NCBI GenBank assembly: GCA_016285615.1
Contig: JAEERB010000038.1
Location: forward strand, 1 to 18,797
Origin: Bacteroidales bacterium
GTDB lineage: Bacteria; Bacteroidota; Bacteroidia; Bacteroidales; WCHB1-69
Length of the DNA stretch: 18,797 nt
Reading direction: 5' to 3'
Shown: piece after piece, positions 13,706 through 18,797 of the stretch
Layout: each line of letters begins with the position of its first letter
Numbering within the stretch: the first letter of the stretch is position 1
Notes under the pieces: model-generated
What the model was told of the DNA's origin: nothing
The model's database searches: none
What the model saw: the letters and a program-made list of their open reading frames with translations, nothing else
Position numbers and translations under genes: made by a program

Positions 13706-14098
13706 CTATTCATCCAAATCATCTGAGAGAAAATCTTTCAAATAATCTAATTGTCGTCTGTCTCTTTTTGTGGGTCGTCCTAAACCGGATGGTCGTGTTT
13801 CAAATCGGGTGTGAAGCATTTTTATTCTATCATATTCTTCTTGCGGAGTAACATCTGTATAAAAGTCGGGAACCATTTTGGCGGCAATTCTGCTTTTTGG
13901 AGCATCTATCACCACCACTTCTTTTTGCAATTGTCCTATTCGTACATGAATTTTCATTCCTGTTTGAACATCTTTGGAAGGTTTTACATTTTGGTCGTTT
14001 ACTTTTACTTTGCCGGCATTGCAGGCATCGGTTGCCAATGTCCGCGTTTTGAACAACCTTACCATCCACATCCATTTGTCAATTCTCACTGGTTCCAT
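13706..14098 (-). CDS. Hsp15-like S4-domain RNA-binding protein
   Basis: 130 residues. The S4 domain fills residues 5-50 (RIDKWMWMVRLFKTRTLATD, GKVKVNDQNVKPS). The C-terminal tail ends in RPSGLGRPTKRDRRQLDYL, the signature of the HslR/Hsp15 group. Family members bind rRNA; E. coli Hsp15 acts on stalled 50S subunits that carry peptidyl-tRNA. The gene is 3 nt downstream of the DUF4159 gene in the rng operon, which fits a role in RNA or ribosome metabolism. Confidence 0.9.
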   Translation of the reverse strand: MEPVRIDKWMWMVRLFKTRTLATDACNAGKVKVNDQNVKPSKDVQTGMKIHVRIGQLQKEVVVIDAPKSRIAAKMVPDFYTDVTPQEEYDRIKMLHTRFETRPSGLGRPTKRDRRQLDYLKDFLSDDLDE

Positions 14099-14101
14099 CT
14101 T

Positions 14102-14746
14102 CTAATTGGTAAATACATAGTGAATAATATTTGCTCCCATTCGCAAAGCTTTCAATCTTGTGGATTCATCATCTCCATGTACGGAGGCATCTTCCCAGCC
14201 GTCGCCTAAATCACATTCATAGGTATAAAAACATACCAGTCTGCCCTTATATATCAAACCAAACCCCTGAGGACGTTTGTTGTCGTGTTCATGAATTTTC
14301 GGCAGTCCGTTGCTGAAATTGAAAGTTTGGTGATAGATATCGTGAGAGAATGGCAACTCCACAAAATCTAATTCCGGAAAAACCTTTTTCATTTCTCTTC
14401 GCACCGAAACGTCTATGCCATAGTTGTCGTCTATGTGCAAAAATCCTCCGGAAATAAGATATTTACGCAAATTTTTCACTTCCGCATCCGAAAAAGATAC
14501 ATTTCCATGTCCGGTCATGTGTAAAAAAGGATAATTGAAAATTTCGTTGCTTCCTACTTCTACTGTGGCAGGAGTTAGGTCTAAATCGGTTTTCAATTCT
14601 TTGTTGCAGAATTTGATTAAATTGGGCAAGGATGTCGGATTGGCATACCAATCACCGCCACCTCTATATTTTAATAGTGCAATTTGTTGGGCACCGGCAT
14701 AGAAGTTAAGCAATAACAAACAACAACAAAGCCATTTTTTTAACAT
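14102..14746 (-). CDS. DUF4159-domain protein, exported
   Basis: 214 residues. A signal peptide (MLKKWLCCCLLLLNFYAGAQ) is followed by a single DUF4159 domain. Recognisable segments are LLKYRGGGDWYANPTSLPNL, FLHMTGHGNVSFSDAEV, GGFLHIDDNYG and the end YECDLGDGWED then ALRMGANIIHYVFTN. The fold is related to glutamine-amidotransferase-like domains, but no activity has been established that I know of. It lies 2 nt after rng and 3 nt before the S4 gene, so it is certainly co-transcribed. It is unusual only in placing an envelope protein inside an RNA-metabolism operon. Confidence 0.88.
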   Translation of the reverse strand: MLKKWLCCCLLLLNFYAGAQQIALLKYRGGGDWYANPTSLPNLIKFCNKELKTDLDLTPATVEVGSNEIFNYPFLHMTGHGNVSFSDAEVKNLRKYLISGGFLHIDDNYGIDVSVRREMKKVFPELDFVELPFSHDIYHQTFNFSNGLPKIHEHDNKRPQGFGLIYKGRLVCFYTYECDLGDGWEDASVHGDDESTRLKALRMGANIIHYVFTN

Positions 14747-14748
14747 TT

Positions 14749-16341
14749 CTATTGCTGTATTTCTCTATATTCAGAATTGGTGCCGGTCGGCATCCAAAAA
14801 TTGATTTCTCCGATATGGTCGCTGAAAAATCTATATTCCAAAAATTGGAACGATTCTCTTGCCACTATTTTAAGTCTGCATTTATATTTCCACATCCATT
14901 TCCATCGTTTGCTAATAAGTCCTTGATGAAGATAGGCATATAGAAATGGGTGGACTTCTAAAGTAAGTTTTTTCTCTTTTTGTCGTTCTACCACCAACTG
15001 TAAATTGTTTTCAATATCGTCAACAATCAATACAGGTGGACGTACCATACCGGTTCCGTTACACGACGGACAACATTCTCTTACTTCAATATCTACCGCT
15101 GGACGAACTCTTTGTCGGGTGATTTGTATTAAGCCGAATTTGTTAATCGGCAAAATGGTATGTCGAGCTTTGTCGGCATTCATGGCATCTACCATGCAAG
15201 TATAAAGTTCCTTTCGGTGTTCTGCCAATCGCATGTCAATAAAATCTACGATGATAATACCTCCCATATCTCGCAACCGTAACTGACGAGCTATCTCTTT
15301 GGCAGCCTGTATGTTCACTTCCAAGGCATTGTCTTCTTGTGTGTGTTCGGAATTGACTCTGTGACCACTATTGACATCTATAACGTGCATGGCTTCGGTG
15401 TGTTCTATCACCAAATAGATGCCTCCACGAATGGAAACACTTTTGCCGAAAGAACTTTTTATCTGTTTGTCAATGCCGTAGTATTCAAAAATAGGAATAT
15501 TCCCCTTGTGTAGTTTGATAATGTCTAATTTTTCAGGGGCAATAGTATTAATGTAAGATTTTACTTCTTGAAAATAGTTTTGTCCGACATAGATGGCATC
15601 AAAGGTGTCGTTGAGCATATCTCGCAATATGGTGGAAACTTTGTCCAACTCGCTGATGATACGTTTAGGGAATTTGGTGCCGCTGATATGCTTTACCACC
15701 TCTTTCCATTTATCCATCATAGCTCGCATATCTGCATGCAGCACTGCCATGCTTTGATCTTTGGCAACAGTTCGAACAATGATACCCATATTTTTAGCTT
15801 TGATGCTTGTCATAATTTTGCGAAGACGGTTTCTTTCGTCTTTACCGGCAATTTTTTGTGACAACATCACTTTGTCGGAAAAAGGTACCAACACACTATA
15901 TCTGCCTGCTAACGATATTTCACCTGTCAAACGGGGACCTTTGGTCGAAATGGCTTCTTTTGCTATTTGTACAAGTACCAAATCTCCTACAGAAAGTACA
16001 TCTTTTATTTTTCCTGTTTTAGCAATTTGTGGTTCTATATCAATATTTTCCAAGGAAGAACTTTTTATATTTCCATTCAAGCAATTTTTTACATATTTGT
16101 TGAAAGTTAATATATTAGGACCTAAATCCAAATAGTGCAAAAAGGCATCTTTTTCGTGACCGATGTCTATAAAAGCAGCATTCAACCCCGGAATAATTCT
16201 TTTAACTCTACCTATATAAATGTCGCCGACGCGAAAGTCATCAGAAGTTTTTTCCTTGTGTAATTCTACTAAAATCTTATCTTCTAACAAGGCGATTTTC
16301 ACCTCATTCTCATCTGAACCTATAAATAATTCCTTACTCAA
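14749..16341 (-). CDS. rng: Ribonuclease G/E family endoribonuclease
   Basis: 530 residues, the normal size for Bacteroidota RNase G. An S1-like RNA-binding domain at the N-terminus (GDIYIGRVKRIIPGLNAAFIDI) is followed by the catalytic core. The metal-binding aspartates are in IDVNSG (Asp322) and IIIVDFIDM (Asp366). The zinc-link motif is CPSCNGTG with Cys424 and Cys427. It processes rRNA precursors and degrades mRNA in the cytoplasm. The start codon is TTG at 16339-16341; AAGGAG (minus strand, 16347-16352) lies 5 nt upstream and no early ATG is in frame, so the choice is firm. It heads the operon with the DUF4159 and S4 genes. Confidence 0.95.
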   Translation of the reverse strand: MSKELFIGSDENEVKIALLEDKILVELHKEKTSDDFRVGDIYIGRVKRIIPGLNAAFIDIGHEKDAFLHYLDLGPNILTFNKYVKNCLNGNIKSSSLENIDIEPQIAKTGKIKDVLSVGDLVLVQIAKEAISTKGPRLTGEISLAGRYSVLVPFSDKVMLSQKIAGKDERNRLRKIMTSIKAKNMGIIVRTVAKDQSMAVLHADMRAMMDKWKEVVKHISGTKFPKRIISELDKVSTILRDMLNDTFDAIYVGQNYFQEVKSYINTIAPEKLDIIKLHKGNIPIFEYYGIDKQIKSSFGKSVSIRGGIYLVIEHTEAMHVIDVNSGHRVNSEHTQEDNALEVNIQAAKEIARQLRLRDMGGIIIVDFIDMRLAEHRKELYTCMVDAMNADKARHTILPINKFGLIQITRQRVRPAVDIEVRECCPSCNGTGMVRPPVLIVDDIENNLQLVVERQKEKKLTLEVHPFLYAYLHQGLISKRWKWMWKYKCRLKIVARESFQFLEYRFFSDHIGEINFWMPTGTNSEYREIQQ

Positions 16342-16391
16342 AACAACTCCTTGTTATAAAAAATTTTATTATAAAAACAGTTAAAAATAAA

Positions 16392-16439
16392 AAAACTAAA
16401 CCTCATATTCACAAATTGGGGAATATGCGATTTAGTTTT
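16392..16439 (-). terminator. Rho-independent terminator after HU and the 29-codon gene
   Basis: An outer stem AAAACTAAA (16392-16400) / TTTAGTTTT (16431-16439) encloses an inner stem CATATTC (16404-16410) / GAATATG (16421-16427). On the minus strand the structure ends in a T-rich run, so it stops transcripts coming from HU before rng. Confidence 0.75.
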
Positions 16440-16463
16440 ATATGTAAAAATAGTTAGTAAAAA

Positions 16464-16553
16464 CTATTTCTTCTTATGTCTGTCTTTGCGTAAACGTTTT
16501 TTGCGTTTATGCGTTGACATTTTATGTCTTTTTCTTTTTTTACCGCTTGGCAT
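16464..16553 (-). CDS. 29-residue basic protein, AURKAIP1/COX24 type (bS22-like)
   Basis: The short ORF encodes 29 residues, MPSGKKRKRHKMSTHKRKKR followed by LRKDRHKKK. More than half of the residues are Lys, Arg or His. It closely fits a tiny protein conserved across Bacteroidota and annotated as an AURKAIP1/COX24-domain protein. The same domain occurs in mitochondrial mS38 and in mycobacterial small-subunit protein bS22, so binding to the 30S ribosome is the likely role (inferred). It lies 16 nt downstream of HU and is followed by a strong terminator, so it is expressed with HU. Most gene finders would miss it because of its length. Confidence 0.82.
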   Translation of the reverse strand: MPSGKKRKRHKMSTHKRKKRLRKDRHKKK

Positions 16554-16569
16554 AGTACTAATGTTTTAA

Positions 16570-16860
16570 TTATTTAACTTTTGTTTTTGCCTTGATAGTA
16601 TTTGCGAATGATTTAGCTGGTTTGAAAGCCGGAATATTGTGAGCCGGTATATTCAAAGTGGTACCTTTAGAAATATTTCTACCAGTTTTTTGAGCTCTTG
16701 CTTTAATAATAAAGCTACCAAATCCTCTCAAATATACGTTTTCTTTCTTTAACAAAGAAGCTTTAACTGTTCCCATGAATGCTTCTACTACGTCTTGTAC
16801 TTGTGCTTTTTCTACACCTGTTTTTGTAGCGATTTCTGCTACTAAATCTGCTTTTGTCAT
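16570..16860 (-). CDS. HU-family DNA-binding protein
   Basis: 96 residues, the normal HU/IHF length. It has the family start MTKADLVAEIATKTG, the central VYLRGFGSFIIKARAQKTGRN and the arm sequence LNIPAHNIPAFKPAK. It binds DNA as a dimer, bends it and helps compact the nucleoid. HU next to rng is a recurring arrangement in Bacteroidota. A promoter with both consensus boxes lies upstream, and the 29-codon ribosomal-type gene follows in the same unit. Confidence 0.95.
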   Translation of the reverse strand: MTKADLVAEIATKTGVEKAQVQDVVEAFMGTVKASLLKKENVYLRGFGSFIIKARAQKTGRNISKGTTLNIPAHNIPAFKPAKSFANTIKAKTKVK

Positions 16861-16914
16861 TTTACTAAAATTTTTAAATATTAATAATATTCTTTTTCTT
16901 TAAATTTTAAAATG

Positions 16915-16942
16915 CAAATGTACAATTATTTTGAATATCAAA
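16915..16942 (-). promoter_or_regulatory. Promoter of HU and the 29-codon gene
   Basis: The minus strand has TTTG (16942-16939) and TACATTTG (16922-16915) separated by 16 nt, matching the -33/-7 pair of the phylum. The same 16-nt spacing is found in the SGNH hydrolase promoter. The -7 box ends 54 nt before the HU ATG. Confidence 0.65.
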
Positions 16943-17014
16943 CATATAAAAATAAAAAAATTTTTTTTAAATATTGAATATTTGTTTTAAATAATTGATT
17001 TTAAATGGTTTAAT

Positions 17015-18397
17015 TTATATTCCGGCTTTAAAATTCAGCCCATAAAAAATCTTTCCCAGTTGAAAATCGTATGATATTTCAAGTCGAATAACTTTGTCGT
17101 ATGACGTAACAACATCCAATCCCATGCCTAAAATGTTTTGTAATTGGTTTAGCGGGGAAGATTTGCTTAAAGAATTATAGTTTGCATCCGGGATAAAATA
17201 GACCATGTCGGAGAAAAAATTCCAATAACAAGCAAAACTCAAATGTCCTATTCTTGTATCCCAATTTCTTATTCTTACAAATTTCGGTGACAACAATTCC
17301 ACTTTGAAATTGGTTTTCAGCAAGATTAAATGTTGAGCCGGAATCAAATAAGAATACAATCCCCGCATTTCAATGTCGTTGGCTCCCAAACATTTCACCA
17401 CTTGCAACGGATAGCGACCCCAAACGGTGTAGGCTGTCATACCTATACCGAAATACAATTGTTTGACAACAGGCACATAGTAGCGAAAATTGGTCTGCAG
17501 AGAACCTGCATGAACATGCTCAAATGGAAGACCAAATCCCAACTTTTCACCAATTACATCTATATAATAACCTTCTAAAGGATAGGAAGCATAATTTCGA
17601 TGGTCTAATTTCAATTTAGTATAAAATTGAAAATAATTGATGGTGTTGTTGGTCCAAAAATCGGGATAGTTTTTAAAAATAGTGTCGCCATATAAAGTGT
17701 GGTGATAGGCGATGTCTACCTGCCAAGTGAGATGATATTTCGGACGATAGGTAAAACCCGCCGATACGGAAAATCCTTTTCTGATGATTTTTTTATTGCT
17801 TAAAAAATATTGCAATTGGTAGTTGTCAACAGTGTATGCGACTTTTCTGCTTGCATTGGCACTAACACCAAATTGCAAACCGAAATTTCGTTTTTTGGTA
17901 ATATACGGCATAGCATATTGTACCGATAGGGCATTGTCATAGCCGAATGCCACTGCAACGGAAAAATAATCTCTTCTACCTGAAAAGTTTGCATTTTTCA
18001 CTTGTAAACCATAGGTGAGCATATTCCATTGCCGGGTTTTCCACCATGTATTAAAATTGCCTTTAGCAGAACGTATATATATATAAGGAATATAGTACCA
18101 CTGTTCTTCTACTCTTACATGAAACTCAATTTTGTCGCCTTGTATTAGATAGACAATGTCTATTAGATTGAATAGTTCAATATTGCTGAGATTGTTTTTA
18201 GATTCTTCTATCAACGGGTCAATATCTTGTTCGGATAATGTATCTCCGGGTTGAAAGACTAATTCTCTTAAAATAATAGCATTTTTCGTTTTTTTATTGC
18301 CACTAATGGCAATGGAATCCACTATGTAAGATTGTGCTTTTACACTAGCAATAGCAAAGAGAACAAAAAAAACTGCCATTGATAGTTTTTGAAACAT
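17015..18397 (-). CDS. Outer membrane beta-barrel protein with POTRA domain (Omp85-like)
   Basis: 460 residues. A signal peptide (MFQKLSMAVFFVLFAIASVKAQ) precedes one POTRA domain (about 23-96: SYIVDSIAISGNKKTKNAII, LRELVFQPGDTLSEQDI, and FHVRVEEQWYYIP). The rest is a series of alternating amphipathic strands with many aromatic residues, ending LGKIFYGLNFKAGI, as expected for an outer-membrane barrel of the BamA/TamA/surface-antigen superfamily. With only one POTRA it is not BamA itself; a TamA-like or lipid- or protein-export role is possible but unproven. It starts 8 nt after lspA, so both envelope genes are co-transcribed. Confidence 0.85.
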   Translation of the reverse strand: MFQKLSMAVFFVLFAIASVKAQSYIVDSIAISGNKKTKNAIILRELVFQPGDTLSEQDIDPLIEESKNNLSNIELFNLIDIVYLIQGDKIEFHVRVEEQWYYIPYIYIRSAKGNFNTWWKTRQWNMLTYGLQVKNANFSGRRDYFSVAVAFGYDNALSVQYAMPYITKKRNFGLQFGVSANASRKVAYTVDNYQLQYFLSNKKIIRKGFSVSAGFTYRPKYHLTWQVDIAYHHTLYGDTIFKNYPDFWTNNTINYFQFYTKLKLDHRNYASYPLEGYYIDVIGEKLGFGLPFEHVHAGSLQTNFRYYVPVVKQLYFGIGMTAYTVWGRYPLQVVKCLGANDIEMRGLYSYLIPAQHLILLKTNFKVELLSPKFVRIRNWDTRIGHLSFACYWNFFSDMVYFIPDANYNSLSKSSPLNQLQNILGMGLDVVTSYDKVIRLEISYDFQLGKIFYGLNFKAGI

Positions 18398-18405
18398 AAT
18401 ATATT

Positions 18406-18797
18406 TTATTTTTTCGTTTCAAAAGAAGCGATAAATTGAGATAAGGGCTTATAACAAAATAGGATAGTAGCAAACAAGCCTATTGTTACCCATGTATCGG
18501 CCAAATTGAAAATGGCAGGGAAGAAACTCATATATTGTCCACCACAAAAAGGAAACCAACTTGGAAAATGGATGGTAAACAAGTCAAATCGCAACATATC
18601 CACTACCTTTCCTTGTAGCCATGGGGCATATTGACCACCCCATTGGGCTACGGAACCATAATATTCGCTGACGGAAAATATTTTGCCATAAAAAATACAG
18701 TCAATCACATTGCCGATAGCTCCGGCGAAAACTAATACAGCACAAGCCAACAAGCGTGCGGGAGTATTTTTTTGTACCATTTTTACACAAACCCAGG
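18406..18797 (-). CDS. lspA: Lipoprotein signal peptidase II, partial (5' end beyond window)
   Basis: The C-terminal 129 codons or so are present and the frame stays open to the right edge, so the start lies outside. LspA is an inner-membrane aspartyl protease that removes signal peptides from prolipoproteins. The catalytic regions are visible: FAGAIGNVID with the first Asp, and FNLADTWVTIG with the second. Hydrophobic helices surround both. The segment between them (YYGSVAQWGGQYAPWLQGKV, VDMLRFDLFTIHFPSWFPF) is the extended periplasmic part seen in Bacteroidota LspA. The ATG at 18780 is internal and not the true start. Confidence 0.92.
   Translation of the reverse strand, partial: WVCVKMVQKNTPARLLACAVLVFAGAIGNVIDCIFYGKIFSVSEYYGSVAQWGGQYAPWLQGKVVDMLRFDLFTIHFPSWFPFCGGQYMSFFPAIFNLADTWVTIGLFATILFCYKPLSQFIASFETKK

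Overview
The window reads as chromosomal DNA of a member of the Bacteroidota, most likely Bacteroidales. The evidence is the core-gene content (ileS start, adk, rng-HU pair, lspA), a glycine-lipid gene pair (glsA-glsB) typical of the phylum, DUF4159 and Hsp15-like proteins, a 29-codon AURKAIP1/COX24-type gene, mostly absent Shine-Dalgarno sequences, and several TAnnTTTG -7 promoter elements. By eye, base composition drifts from GC-rich on the left (adk, LytTR protein, ATPase) to clearly AT-rich on the right (rng, HU, outer membrane protein, lspA).

Left (1-3343): the 5' end of ileS runs off the left edge. An SGNH hydrolase has a strong ribosome-binding site and a 21-bp phased repeat upstream. 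adk is convergent with it and overlaps its tail. Then come a GNAT acetyltransferase with a C-terminal membrane segment and a translationally coupled multi-pass membrane protein.

Accessory region (3344-8955): this holds a REP-like double palindrome, a duplicated 76-bp leader in front of two unrelated secreted-protein genes, and a decayed yhcG (DUF1016) nuclease gene. It also holds a membrane-bound LytTR transcription factor, an AAA_14/DUF4143 ATPase, and two adjacent secreted-protein genes that share almost identical signal-peptide DNA. One of these two is frameshifted in an A9 tract. None of the four secreted proteins is recognisable.

Lipid region (8956-13660, minus strand): an SDR, the glycine-lipid acyltransferases GlsA and GlsB, a 79-codon unknown gene and a B12-binding radical SAM enzyme. 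GlsB is expected to N-acylate glycine and GlsA to O-acylate the product. The radical SAM enzyme may be a tailoring enzyme, but only proximity suggests this. A second copy of the radical SAM gene's last 20 codons lies just upstream of it.

Right (13706-18797, minus strand): a tight rng-DUF4159-S4 operon, probably continuing into the SDR; HU plus the 29-codon basic protein with a clear terminator; and lspA (cut by the right edge) followed by a POTRA/beta-barrel outer membrane protein. The most interesting items are the candidate lipid-tailoring cluster, the duplicated leaders and signal peptides of the small secreted-protein genes, the GNAT-membrane fusion operon, and the enlarged adenylate kinase.
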